Origin: Eledone cirrhosa
Taxonomy: Eukaryota > Mollusca > Cephalopoda > Octopoda > Eledonidae
Direction: 5' to 3'
Assembly (NCBI GenBank): GCA_964016885.1
Contig: OZ024744.1
Span: 30,025,949-30,089,948 of the forward strand
DNA: 64,000 nt
Part shown: positions 49,801 to 64,000 of the stretch, piece after piece
Position numbering within the stretch: position 1 is the stretch's first letter
How the letters are laid out: each line of letters opens with the position of its first letter
Translations under genes and position numbers: made by a program
Notes under the pieces: generated by a model
Told to the model about the DNA's origin: nothing
Databases searched by the model: none
Seen by the model: only the letters and a program-made list of their open reading frames with translations

Positions 49801-50538
49801 TATGTCCCTCTATGTAAATAGGACAGTCACACCTACATCTGACCATAGATACACCTAGAACACAAAGTAATCACTGTATGTCCCTCTATGTAAATAGGAC
49901 AGTCACACCTACATCTGACCATAGATACACCTAGAACACAAAGTAATCACTGTATGTCCCTCTATGTAAATAGGACAGTCACACCTACATCTGACAATAG
50001 ATACACCTAGAACACAAAGTAATCACTGTATGTCCCTCTATGAAAATAGGACAGTCACACCTACATCTAACTATAGATACACCTAGAACACAAAGTAATC
50101 AATGTATGTCCCTGTATGTAAATAGGACAGTCACACCTACATCTGACCATAGATACACCTAGAACACAAAGTAATCACTGTATGTCCCTCTATGTAAATA
50201 GGACAGTCACACCTACATCTGACCATAGATACACCTAGAACACAAAGTAATCACTGTATGTCCCTCTATGTAAATAGGACAGTCACACCTACATCTGACA
50301 ATAGATACACCTAGAACACAAAGTAATCACTGTATGTCCCTCTATGTAAATAGGACAGTCACACCTACATCTGACCATAGATACACCTAGAACACAAAGT
50401 AATCAATTTATGTCCCTCTATGTAAATAGGACAGTCACACCTACCTCTGACCATAGATACACCTCGAACACAAAGTAATCACTGTATGTCCCTCTATGTA
50501 AATAAGACAGTCACACCTAGATCTGACCATAGATACAC

Positions 50539-53500
50539 ATATAACACAAAGTAATCGCTGTATGTCCCTCTATGTAAATAAGACAGTCACACCTACATCT
50601 GACTATAGATACACCTAGAACACAAAGTAATCATTTTATGTCCCTCTACGTAAATAGGACAGTCACACCTACATCTGACTATAGATACACCTAGAACACA
50701 AAGTAATCAATGTATGTCCGTCTATGTAAATAGGACAGTCACACCTACATCTGACCATAGATACACCTAGAACACAAAGTAATCACTGTATGTCCCTCTA
50801 TGTAAATAGGACAGTCACACCTACATCTGACTATAGATACACCTAGAACACAAAGTAATCATTTTATGTCCCTCTACGTAAATAGGACAGTCACACCTAC
50901 ATCTGACTATAGATACACCTAGAACACAAAGTAATCAATGTATGTCCCTCTATGTAAATAGGACAGTCACACCTACATCTGACTATAGATACACCTAGAA
51001 CACATAGTAATCACAGTATGTCCCACTATGTAAATAGGACAGTCACACCTACATCTGACCATAGATACACCTAGAACACAAAGTAATCACTGTATGTCCC
51101 TCTATGTAAATAGGACAGTCACACCTACATCTGACCATAGATACACCTAGAACACAAAGTAATCACTGTATGTCCCTCTATGTAAATAGGACAGTCACAC
51201 CTACATCTGACAATAGATACACCTAGAACACAAAGTAATCACTGTATGTCCCTCTATGAAAATAGGACAGTCACACCTACATCTAACTATAGATACACCT
51301 AGAACACAAAGTAATCAATGTATGTCCCTGTATGTAAATAGGACAGTCACACCTACATCTGACCATAGATACACCTAGAACACAAAGTAATCACTGTATG
51401 TCCCTCTATGTAAATAGGACAGTCACACCTACACCTGACCATAGATACACCTAGAACACAAAGTAATCAATTTATGTCCCTCTATGTAAATAGGACAGTC
51501 ACACCTACCTCTGACCATAGATACACCTCGAACACAAAGTAATCACTGTATGTCCCTCTATGTAAATAGGACAGTCACACCTACATTTGACTATAGATAC
51601 ACCTAGAACACAAAGTAATCATTTTATGTCCCTCTACGTAAATAGGACAGTCACACCTACATCTGACTATAGATACACATAGAACACAAAGTAATCAATG
51701 TATGTCCCTCTATGTAAATAGGACAGTCACACCTACATCTGACCATAGATACACCTGGAACACAAAGTAATCACTGTATGTCCCTCTATGTAAATAGGAC
51801 AGTCACACCTACATCTGACTATAGATACACCTAGAACACAAAGTAATCATTTTATGTCCCTCTACGTAAATAGGACAGTCACACCTACATCTGACTACAG
51901 ATACACCTAGAACACAAAGTAATCAATGTATGTCCCTCTATGTAAATAGGACATTCACACCTACATCTGACCATAGATACACCTAGAACACAAAGTAATC
52001 ACTGTATGTCCCTCTATGTAAATAGTACAGTCACACCTACATCTGACCATAGATCCACCTAGAACACAAAGTAATCACGGTATGTCCCTCTATGTAAATA
52101 GGACAGTCACACCTACATCTGACCATAGATACACCTAGAACACAAAGTAATCACTGTATGTCCCTCTATGTAAATAGGACAGTCACACCTACTTCTGACA
52201 ATAGATACACCTAGAACACAAAGTAATCACTGTATGTCCCTCTATGAAAATAGGACAGTCACACCTACATCTAACTATAGATACACCTAGAACACAAAGT
52301 AATCAATGTATGTCCCTGTATGTAAATAGGACAGTCACACCTACATCTGACCATAGATACACCTAGAACACAAAGTAATCACTGTATGTCCCTCTATGTA
52401 AATAGGACAGTCACACCTACATCTGACCATAGATACACCTAGAACACAAAGTAATCACTGTATGTCCCTCTATGTAAATAGGACAGTCACACCTACATCT
52501 GACAATAGATACACCTAGAACACAAAGTAATCACTGTATGTCCCTCTATGTAAATAGGACAGTCACACCTACATCTGACCATAGATACACCTAGAACACA
52601 AAGTAATCAATTTATGTCCCTCTATGTAAATAGGACAGTCACACTTACCTCTGACCATAGATACACCTCGAACACAAAGTAATCACTGTATGTCCCTCTA
52701 TGTAAATAAGACAGTCACACCTAGATCTGACCATAGATACACATATAACACAAAGTAATCGCTGTATGTCCCTCTATGTAAATAAGACAGTCACACCTAC
52801 ATCTGACTATAGATACACCTAGAACACAAAGTAATCACTGTATGTCCCTCTATGTAAATAGGACAGTCACACCTACATCTGACTATAGATACACCTAGAA
52901 CACAAAGTAATCATTTTATATCCCTCTACGTAAATAGGACAGTCACACGTACATCTGACTATAGATACACCTAGAACACAAAGTAATCAATGTATGTCCC
53001 TCTATGTAAATAGGACAGTCACACCTACATCTGACCATAGATACACCTAGAACACAAAGTAATCACTGTATGTCCCTCTATGTAAATAGGACAGTCACAC
53101 CTACATCTGACCAAAGATACACCTAGAACACAAAGTAATCACTGTATGTCCCTCTATGTAAATAGGACAGACACACCTACATCTGACAATAGATACACCT
53201 AGAACACAAAGTAATCACTGTATGTCCCTCTATGAAAATAGGACAGTCACACCTACATTTGACTATAGATACACCTAGAACACAAAGTAATCATTTTATG
53301 TCCCTCTACGTAAATAGGACAGTCACACCTACATCTGACTATAGATACACATAGAACACAAAGTAATCAATGTATGTCCCTCTATGTAAATAGGACAGTC
53401 ACACCTACATCTGACCATAGATACACCTAGAACACAAAGTAATCACTGTATGTCCCTCTATGTAAATAGGACAGTCACACCTACATCTGACTATAGATAC

Positions 53501-56238
53501 ACCTAGAACACAAAGTAATCATTTTATGTCCCTCTACGTAAATAGGACAGTCACACCTACATCTGACTACAGATACACCTAGAACACAAAGTAATCAATG
53601 TATGTCCCTCTATGTAAATAGGACATTCACACCTACATCTGACCATAGATACACCTAGAACACAAAGTAATCACTGTATGTCCCTCTATGTAAATAGTAC
53701 AGTCACACCTACATCTGACCATAGATCCACCTAGAACACAAAGTAATCACGGTATGTCCCTCTATGTAAATAGGACAGTCACACCTACATCTGACAATAG
53801 ATACACCTAGAACACAAAGTAATCACTGTATGTCCCTCTATGAAAATAGGACAGTCACACCTACATTTGACTATAGATACACCTAGAACACAAAGTAATC
53901 AATGTATGTCCCTCTATGTAAATAGGACAGTCACACCTACATCTGACCATAGATACACCTAGAACACAAAGTAATCACTGTATGTCCCTCTATGTAAATA
54001 GGACAGTCACACCTACATCTGACCATAGATACACCTAGAACACAAAGTAATCACTGTATGTCCCTCTATGTAAATAGGACAGTCACACCTACATCTGACA
54101 ATAGATACACCTAGAACACAAAGTAATCACTGTATGTCCCTCTATGTAAATAGGACAGTCACACCTACATCTGACCATAGATACACCTAGAACACAAAGT
54201 AATCAATTTATGTCCCTCTATGTAAATAGGACAGTCACACCTACCTCTGACCATAGATACACCTCGAACACAAAGTAATCACTGTATGTCCCTCTATGTA
54301 AATAAGACAGTCACACCTAGATCTGACCATAGATACACATATAACACAAAGTAATCGCTGTATGTCCCTCTATGTAAATAAGACAGTCACACCTACATCT
54401 GACTATAGATACACCTAGAACACAAAGTAATCATTTTATGTCCCTCTACGTAAATAGTACAGTCACACCTACATCTGACCATAGATCCACCTAGAACACA
54501 AAGTAATCACGGTATGTCCCTCTATGTAAATAGGACAGTCACACCTACATCTGACAATAGATACACCTAGAACACAAAGTAATCACTGTATGTCCCTCTA
54601 TGAAAATAGGACAGTCACACCTACATCTGACTATAGATACACCTAGAACACAAAGTAATCATTTTATGTCCCTCTACGTAAATAGGACAGTCACACCTAC
54701 ATCTGACTTTAGATACACCTAGAACACAAAGTAATCAATGTATGTCCGTCTATGTAAATAGGACAGTCACACCTACATCTGACCATAGATACACCTAGAA
54801 CACAAAGTAATCACTGTATGTCCCTCTATGTAAATAGGACAGTCACACCTACATCTGACTATAGATACACCTAGAACACAAAGTAATCATTTTATGTCCC
54901 TCTACGTAAATAGGACAGTCACACCTACATCTGACTATAGATACACCTAGAACACAAAGTAATCAATGTATGTCCCTCTATGTAAATAGTACAGTCACAC
55001 CTACATCTGACCATAGATCCACCTAGAACACAAAGTAATCACGGTATGTCCCTCTATGTAAATAGGACAGTCACACCTACATCTGACTATAGATACACCT
55101 AGAACACAAAGTAATCATTTTATATCCCTCTACGTAAATAGGACAGTCACACGTACATCTGACTATAGATACACCTAGAACACAAAGTAATCAATGTATG
55201 TCCCTCTATGTAAATAGGACAGTCACACCTACATCTGACCATAGATACACCTAGTACACAAAGTAATCACTGTATGTCCCTCTATGTAAATAGGACAGTC
55301 ACACCTACATCTGACTATAGATACACCTAGAACACAAAGTAATCATTTTATGTCCCTCTACGTAAATAGGACAGTCACACCTACATCTGACTATAGATAC
55401 ACCTAGAACACAAAGTAATCAATGTATGTCCCTCTATGTAAATAGGACAGTCACACCTACATCTGACTATAGATACACCTAGAACACAAAGTAATCACTG
55501 TATGTCCCTCTATGTAAATAGGACAGTCACACCTACATCTGACCATAGATACACCTAGAACACAAAGTAATCACTGTATGTCCCTCTATGTAAATAGGAC
55601 AGTCACACCTACATCTGACCATAGATACACCTAGAACACAAAGTAATCACTGTATGTCCCTCTATGTAAATAGGACAGTCACACCTACATCTGACAATAG
55701 ATACACCTAGAACACAAAGTAATCACTGTATGTCCCTCTATGAAAATAGGACAGTCACACCTACATCTAACTATAGATACACCTAGAACACAAAGTAATC
55801 AATGTATGTCCCTGTATGTAAATAGGACAGTCACACCTACATCTGACCATAGATACACCTAGAACACAAAGTAATCACTGTATGTCCCTCTATGTAAATA
55901 GGACAGTCACACCTACATCTGACCATAGATACACCTAAAACACAAAGTAATCACTGTATGTCCCTCTATGTAAATAGGACAGTCACACCTACATCTGACA
56001 ATAGATACACCTAGAACACAAAGTAATCACTGTATGTCCCTCTATGTAAATAGGACAGTCACACCTACATCTGACCATAGATACACCTAGAACACAAAGT
56101 AATCAATTTATGTCCCTCTATGTAAATAGGACAGTCACACCTACCTCTGACCATAGATACACCTCGAACACAAAGTAATCACTGTATGTCCCTCTATGTA
56201 AATAAGACAGTCACACCTAGATCTGACCATAGATACAC
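50539..56238. repeat. 75-monomer super-block (5,700 bp), copy 1
   Basis: The rare variant CACATAGTAATCACAG appears at 51,001 and again at 56,701, 5,700 bp (75 monomers) later. The ACATATAAC marker shows the same step (50,539 to 56,239). Variant order inside agrees, apart from one monomer gained and two lost in the later copy. Confidence 0.82.
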
Positions 56239-59200
56239 ATATAACACAAAGTAATCGCTGTATGTCCCTCTATGTAAATAAGACAGTCACACCTACATCT
56301 GACTATAGATACACCTAGAACACAAAGTAATCATTTTATGTCCCTCTACGTAAATAGGACAGTCACACCTACATCTGACTATAGATACACCTAGAACACA
56401 AAGTAATCAATGTATGTCCGTCTATGTAAATAGGACAGTCACACCTACATCTGACCATAGATACACCTAGAACACAAAGTAATCACTGTATGTCCCTCTA
56501 TGTAAATAGGACAGTCACACCTACATCTGACTATAGATACACCTAGAACACAAAGTAATCATTTTATGTCCCTCTACGTAAATAGGACAGTCACACCTAC
56601 ATCTGACTATAGATACACCTAGAACACAAAGTAATCAATGTATGTCCCTCTATGTAAATAGGACAGTCACACCTACATCTGACTATAGATACACCTAGAA
56701 CACATAGTAATCACAGTATGTCCCACTATGTAAATAGGACAGTCACACCTACATCTGACCATAGATACACCTAGAACACAAAGTAATCACTGTATGTCCC
56801 TCTATGTAAATAGGACAGTCACACCTACATCTGACCATAGATACACCTAGAACACAAAGTAATCACTGTATGTCCCTCTATGTAAATAGGACAGTCACAC
56901 CTACATCTGACAATAGATACACCTAGAACACAAAGTAATCACTGTATGTCCCTCTATGAAAATAGGACAGTCACACCTACATCTAACTATAGATACACCT
57001 AGAACACAAAGTAATCAATGTATGTCCCTGTATGTAAATAGGACAGTCACACCTACATCTGACCATAGATACACCTAGAACACAAAGTAATCACTGTATA
57101 TCCCTCTATGTAAATAGGACAGTCACACCTACATCTGACCATAGATACACCTAGAACACAAAGTAATCACTGTATGTCCCTCTATGTAAATAGGACAGTC
57201 ACACCTACACCTGACCATAGATACACCTAGAACACAAAGTAATCAATTTATGTCCCTCTATGTAAATAGGACAGTCACACCTACCTCTGACCATAGATAC
57301 ACCTCGAACACAAAGTAATCACTGTATGTCCCTCTATGTAAATAGGACAGTCACACCTACATTTGACTATAGATACACCTAGAACACAAAGTAATCATTT
57401 TATGTCCCTCTACGTAAATAGGACAGTCACACCTACATCTGACTATAGATACACATAGAACACAAAGTAATCAATGTATGTCCCTCTATGTAAATAGGAC
57501 AGTCACACCTACATCTGACCATAGATACACCTGGAACACAAAGTAATCACTGTATGTCCCTCTATGTAAATAGGACAGTCACACCTACATCTGACTATAG
57601 ATACACCTAGAACACAAAGTAATCATTTTATGTCCCTCTACGTAAATAGGACAGTCACACCTACATCTGACTACAGATACACCTAGAACACAAAGTAATC
57701 AATGTATGTCCCTCTATGTAAATAGGACATTCACACCTACATCTGACCATAGATACACCTAGAACACAAAGTAATCACTGTATGTCCCTCTATGTAAATA
57801 GTACAGTCACACCTACATCTGACCATAGATCCACCTAGAACACAAAGTAATCACGGTATGTCCCTCTATGTAAATAGGACAGTCACACCTACATCTGACC
57901 ATAGATACACCTAGAACACAAAGTAATCACTGTATGTCCCTCTATGTAAATAGGACAGTCACACCTACTTCTGACAATAGATACACCTAGAACACAAAGT
58001 AATCACTGTATGTCCCTCTATGAAAATAGGACAGTCACACCTACATCTAACTATAGATACACCTAGAACACAAAGTAATCAATGTATGTCCCTGTATGTA
58101 AATAGGACAGTCACACCTACATCTGACCATAGATACACCTAGAACACAAAGTAATCACTGTATGTCCCTCTATGTAAATAGGACAGTCACACCTACATCT
58201 GACCATAGATACACCTAGAACACAAAGTAATCAATTTATGTCCCTCTATGTAAATAGGACAGTCACACTTACCTCTGACCATAGATACACCTCGAACACA
58301 AAGTAATCACTGTATGTCCCTCTATGTAAATAAGACAGTCACACCTAGATCTGACCATAGATACACATATAACACAAAGTAATCGCTGTATGTCCCTCTA
58401 TGTAAATAAGACAGTCACACCTACATCTGACTATAGATACACCTAGAACACAAAGTAATCACTGTATGTCCCTCTATGTAAAAAGGACAGTCACACCTAC
58501 ATCTGACTATAGATACACCTAGAACACAAAGTAATCATTTTATATCCCTCTACGTAAATAGGACAGTCACACGTACATCTGACTATAGATACACCTAGAA
58601 CACAAAGTAATCAATGTATGTCCCTCTATGTAAATAGGACAGTCACACCTACATCTGACCATAGATACACCTAGAACACAAAGTAATCACTGTATGTCCC
58701 TCTATGTAAATAGGACAGTCACACCTACATCTGACCATAGATACACCTAGAACACAAAGTAATCACTGTATGTCCCTCTATGTAAATAGGACAGACACAC
58801 CTACATCTGACAATAGATACACCTAGAACACAAAGTAATCACTGTATGTCCCTCTATGAAAATAGGACAGTCACACCTACATTTGACTATAGATACACCT
58901 AGAACACAAAGTAATCATTTTATGTCCCTCTACGTAAATAGGACAGTCACACCTACATCTGACTATAGATACACATAGAACACAAAGTAATCAATGTATG
59001 TCCCTCTATGTAAATAGGACAGTCACACCTACATCTGACCATAGATACACCTAGAACACAAAGTAATCACTGTATGTCCCTCTATGTAAATAGGACAGTC
59101 ACACCTACATCTGACTATAGATACACCTAGAACACAAAGTAATCATTTTATGTCCCTCTACGTAAATAGGACAGTCACACCTACATCTGACTACAGATAC

Positions 59201-62200
59201 ACCTAGAACACAAAGTAATCAATGTATGTCCCTCTATGTAAATAGGACATTCACACCTACATCTGACCATAGATACACCTAGAACACAAAGTAATCACTG
59301 TATGTCCCTCTATGTAAATAGTACAGTCACACCTACATCTGACCATAGATCCACCTAGAACACAAAGTAATCACGGTATGTCCCTCTATGTAAATAGGAC
59401 AGTCACACCTACATCTGACAATAGATACACCTAGAACACAAAGTAATCACTGTATGTCCCTCTATGAAAATAGGACAGTCACACCTACATTTGACTATAG
59501 ATACACCTAGAACACAAAGTAATCAATGTATGTCCCTCTATGTAAATAGGACAGTCACACCTACATCTGACCATAGATACACCTAGAACACAAAGTAATC
59601 ACTGTATGTCCCTCTATGTAAATAGGACAGTCACACCTACATCTGACCATAGATACACCTAGAACACAAAGTAATCACTGTATGTCCCTCTATGTAAATA
59701 GGACAGTCACACCTACATCTGACAATAGATACACCTAGAACACAAAGTAATCACTGTATGTCCCTCTATGTAAATAGGACAGTCACACCTACATCTGACC
59801 ATAGATACACCTAGAACACAAAGTAATCAATTTATGTCCCTCTATGTAAATAGGACAGTCACACCTACCTCTGACCATAGATACACCTCGAACACAAAGT
59901 AATCACTGTATGTCCCTCTATGTAAATAAGACAGTCACACCTAGATCTGACCATAGATACACATATAACACAAAGTAATCGCTGTATGTCCCTCTATGTA
60001 AATAAGACAGTCACACCTACATCTGACTATAGATACACCTAGAACACAAAGTAATCATTTTATGTCCCTCTACGTAAATAGTACAGTCACACCTACATCT
60101 GACCATAGATCCACCTAGAACACAAAGTAATCACGGTATGTCCCTCTATGTAAATAGGACAGTCACACCTACATCTGACAATAGATACACCTAGAACACA
60201 AAGTAATCACTGTATGTCCCTCTATGAAAATAGGACAGTCACACCTACATCTGACTATAGATACACCTAGAACACAAAGTAATCATTTTATGTCCCTCTA
60301 CGTAAATAGGACAGTCACACCTACATCTGACTTTAGATACACCTAGAACACAAAGTAATCAATGTATGTCCGTCTATGTAAATAGGACAGTCACACCTAC
60401 ATCTGACCATAGATACACCTAGAACACAAAGTAATCACTGTATGTCCCTCTATGTAAATAGGACAGTCACACCTACATCTGACTATAGATACACCTAGAA
60501 CACAAAGTAATCATTTTATATCCCTCTACGTAAATAGGACAGTCACACGTACATCTGACTATAGATACACCTAGAACACAAAGTAATCAATGTATGTCCC
60601 TCTATGTAAATAGGACAGTCACACCTACATCTGACCATAGATACACCTAGTACACAAAGTAATCACTGTATGTCCCTCTATGTAAATAGGACAGTCACAC
60701 CTACATCTGACCATAGATACACCTAGAACACAAAGTAATCACTGTATGTCCCTCTATGTAAATAGGACAGACACACCTACATCTGACAATAGATACACCT
60801 AGAACACAAAGTAATCACTGTATGTCCCTCTATAAAAATAGGACAGTCACACCTACATTTGACTATAGATACACCTAGAACACAAAGTAATCATTTTATG
60901 TCCCTCTACGTAAATAGGACAGTCACACCTACATCTGACTATAGATACACATAGAACACAAAGGAATCAATGTATGTCCCTCTATGTAAATAGGACAGTC
61001 ACACCTACATCTGACCATAGATACACCTAGAACACAAAGTAATCACTGTATGTCCCTCTATGTAAATAGGACAGTCACACCTACATCTGAATATAGATAC
61101 ACCTAGAACACAAAGTAATCATTTTATGTCCCTCTACGTAAATAGGACAGTCACACCTACATCTGACTACAGATACACCTAGAACACAAAGTAATCAATG
61201 TATGTCCCTCTATGTAAATAGGACAGTCACACCTACATCTGACCATAGATACACCTAGAACACAAAGTAATCACTCTATGTCCCTCTATGTAAATAGTAC
61301 AGTCACACCTACATCTGACCATAGATCCACCTAGAACACAAAGTAATCACGGTATGTCCCTCTATGTAAATAGGACAGTCACACCTACATCTGACAATAG
61401 ATACACCTAGAACACAAAGTAATCACTGTATGTCCCTCTATGAAAATAGGACAGTCACACCTACATCTGACTATAGATACACCTAGAACACAAAGTAATC
61501 ATTTTATGTCCCTCTACGTAAATAGGACAGTCACACCTACATCTGACTATAGATACACCTAGAACACAAAGAAATCAATGTATGTCCGTCTATGTAAATA
61601 GGACAGTCACACCTACATCTGACCATAGATACACCTAGAACACAAAGTAATCACTGTATGTCCCTCTATGTAAATAGGACAGTCACACCTACATCTGACT
61701 ATAGATACACCTAGAACACAAAGTAATCATTTTATGTCCCTCTACGTAAATAGGACAGTCACACCTACATCTGACTATAGATACACCTAGAACACAAAGT
61801 AATCAATGTATGTCCCTCTATGTAAATAGGACAGTCACACCTACATCTGACTATAGATACACCTAGAACACAAAGTAATCACTGTATGTCCCTCTATGTA
61901 AATAGGACAGTCACACCTACATCTGACCATAGATACACCTAGAACACAAAGTAATCACTGTATGTCCCTCTATGTAAATAGGACAGTCACACCTACATCT
62001 GACCATAGATACACCTAGAACACAAAGTAATCACTGTATGTCCCTCTATGTAAATAGGACAGTCACACCTACATCTGACAATAGATACACCTAGAACACA
62101 AAGTAATCACTGTATGTCCCTCTATGAAAATAGGACAGTCACACCTACATCTAACTATAGATACACCTAGAACACAAAGTAATCAATGTATGTCCCTGTA

Positions 62201-62622
62201 TGTAAATAGGACAGTCACACCTATATCTGACCATAGATACACCTAGAACACAAAGTAATCACTGTATGTCCCTCTATGTAAATAGGACAGTCACACCTAC
62301 ATCTGACCATAGATACACCTAGAACACAAAGTAATCACTGTATGTCCCTCTATGTAAATAGGACAGTCACACCTACATCTGACAATAGATACACCTAGAA
62401 CACAAAGTAATCACTGTATGTCCCTCTATGTAAATAGGACAGTCACACCTACATCTGACCATAGATACACCTAGAACACAAAGTAATCAATTTATGTCCC
62501 TCTATGTAAATAGGACAGTCACACCTACCTCTGACCATAGATACACCTCGAACACAAAGTAATCACTGTATGTCCCTCTATGTAAATAAGACAGTCACAC
62601 CTAGATCTGACCATAGATACAC
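56239..62622. repeat. 84-monomer super-block (6,384 bp), copy 2 of the super-block
   Basis: Markers at 56,239 and 62,623, and the CACATAGTAATCACAG variant at 56,701 and 63,085, both give 6,384 bp (84 monomers). Compared with the preceding block, the unit has an extra monomer near 57,130-57,206, lacks two near 58,190, and has a longer insertion near 60.5-61.9 kb. All differences are whole monomers. Confidence 0.8.
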
Positions 62623-64000
62623 ATATAACACAAAGTAATCGCTGTATGTCCCTCTATGTAAATAAGACAGTCACACCTACATCTGACTATAGATACACCT
62701 AGAACACAAAGTAATCATTTTATGTCCCTCTACGTAAATAGGACAGTCACACCTACATCTGACTATAGATACACCTAGAACACAAAGTAATCAATGTATG
62801 TCCGTCTATGTAAATAGGACAGTCACACCTACATCTGACCATAGATACACCTAGAACACAAAGTAATCACTGTATGTCCCTCTATGTAAATAGGACAGTC
62901 ACACCTACATCTGACTATAGATACACCTAGAACACAAAGTAATCATTTTATGTCCCTCTACGTAAATAGGACAGTCACACCTACATCTGACTATAGATAC
63001 ACCTAGAACACAAAGTAATCAATGTATGTCCCTCTATGTAAATAGGACAGTCACACCTACATCTGACTATAGATACACCTAGAACACATAGTAATCACAG
63101 TATGTCCCACTATGTAAATAGGACAGTCACACCTACATCTGACCATAGATACACCTAGAACACAAAGTAATCACTGTATGTCACTCTATGTAAATAGGAC
63201 AGTCACACCTACATCTGACCATAGATACACCTAGAACACAAAGTAATCACTGTATGTCCCTCTATGTAAATAGGACAGTCACACCTACATCTGACAATAG
63301 ATACACCTAGAACACAAAGTAATCACTGTATGTCCCTCTATGAAAATAGGACAGTCACACCTACATCTAACTATAGATACACCTAGAACACAAAGTAATC
63401 AATGTATGTCCCTGTATGTAAATAGGACAGTCACACCTATATCTGACCATAGATACACCTAGAACACAAAGTAATCACTGTATGTCCCTCTATGTAAATA
63501 GGACAGTCACACCTACATCTGACCATAGATACACCTAGAACACAAAGTAATCACTGTATGTCCCTCTATGTAAATAGGACAGTCACACCTACATCTGACA
63601 ATAGATACACCTAGAACACAAAGTAATCACTGTATGTCCCTCTATGTAAATAGGACAGTCACACCTACATCTGACCATAGATACACCTAGAACACAAAGT
63701 AATCAATTTATGTCCCTCTATGTAAATAGGACAGTCACACCTACCTCTGACCATAGATACACCTCGAACACAAAGTAATCACTGTATGTCCCTCTATGTA
63801 AATAAGACAGTCACACCTAGATCTGACCATAGATACACATATAACACAAAGTAATCGCTGTATGTCCCTCTATGTAAATAAGACAGTCACACCTACATCT
63901 GACTATAGATACACCTAGAACACAAAGTAATCATTTTATGTCCCTCTACGTAAATAGGACAGTCACACCTACATCTGACTATAGATACACCTAGAACACA

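Larger units (their letters stand above)
28481..64000. repeat. 76-bp satellite array, ~467 monomers
   Basis: A head-to-tail array fills the rest of the window and runs past its end. The period is exactly 76 bp: the phrase GGACAGTCACACCTAC stands at 28,541, 28,617, 28,693 and so on to 63,957, which is 466 periods with no remainder. The consensus monomer is 30/76 G+C and contains ATAGATACACCTAGAACACA, CAAAGTAATCA and TATGTCCCTCTA. Monomers differ at a small set of sites: GACCATAG/GACTATAG/GACAATAG/GACTAAAG, CACTGTATG/CATTTTATG/CAATGTATG, TATGTAAAT/TACGTAAAT/TATGAAAAT. No frame stays open, so it is non-coding. Function is unknown. Centromeric or heterochromatic satellite is a reasonable inference but not shown. 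Confidence 0.97.

Noticed and set aside
28481..64000. CRISPR-like regular repeats
   Set aside because: The 76-bp monomers are contiguous with no spacers, and the window is eukaryotic.

Overview
This is eukaryotic DNA, most likely from a cephalopod and probably an octopus. That reading rests on tRNA-derived SINEs resembling those I know from octopus, degenerate non-LTR retrotransposons with tetranucleotide (CATA/TATG) tails, and many (TA)n/(CA)n tracts. No species-diagnostic gene is present. I see no intact host protein gene, rRNA, functional tRNA, CRISPR array or prokaryotic operon. About 83% of the window is two unrelated tandem arrays.

Region 1 (1 to about 17,306) is a GT-rich (keto-strand) minisatellite with a typical 45-bp unit made of GTT/ATT-like triplets. 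It enters from outside the window. Longer duplications sit on top of the basic unit: three successive copies of about 1.88 kb (about 5.8-11.2 kb), a pair offset by about 1.8 kb, a 393-bp pair and a 261-bp pair. The very long stop-free frames here are by-products of composition, not genes.

Region 2 (about 17.3-28.5 kb) is an island of interspersed repeats and unclassified DNA. On the minus strand it holds a decayed non-LTR retrotransposon (about 21.28 down to 18.49 kb). This element keeps a readable YADD reverse-transcriptase motif, carries a 97-bp tandem amplification inside its coding region, and has C2H2 zinc fingers at its C-terminal end. A second 3'-end module of the same kind (22.13-21.53 kb) lies just upstream of it. 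A fragment of a different reverse transcriptase lies at 23.9-23.5 kb. tRNA-derived SINEs of two families follow, with microsatellites, a 26-bp-arm hairpin, a minisatellite of about 21.5 bp and two possible G-quadruplex motifs.

Region 3 (28,481 to the window end) is a very regular 76-bp satellite of about 467 monomers. Every marker position I checked over 35.4 kb falls on an exact multiple of 76, so there is no net indel. Diagnostic monomer variants reveal nested higher-order blocks of 10, 18, 21, 26, 30, 31, 75 and 84 monomers. This array is the most striking feature of the window.

Nothing here works as a pathway. The window reads as heterochromatin-like repeat DNA, and the main biological content is the history of repeat amplification and retrotransposon decay.
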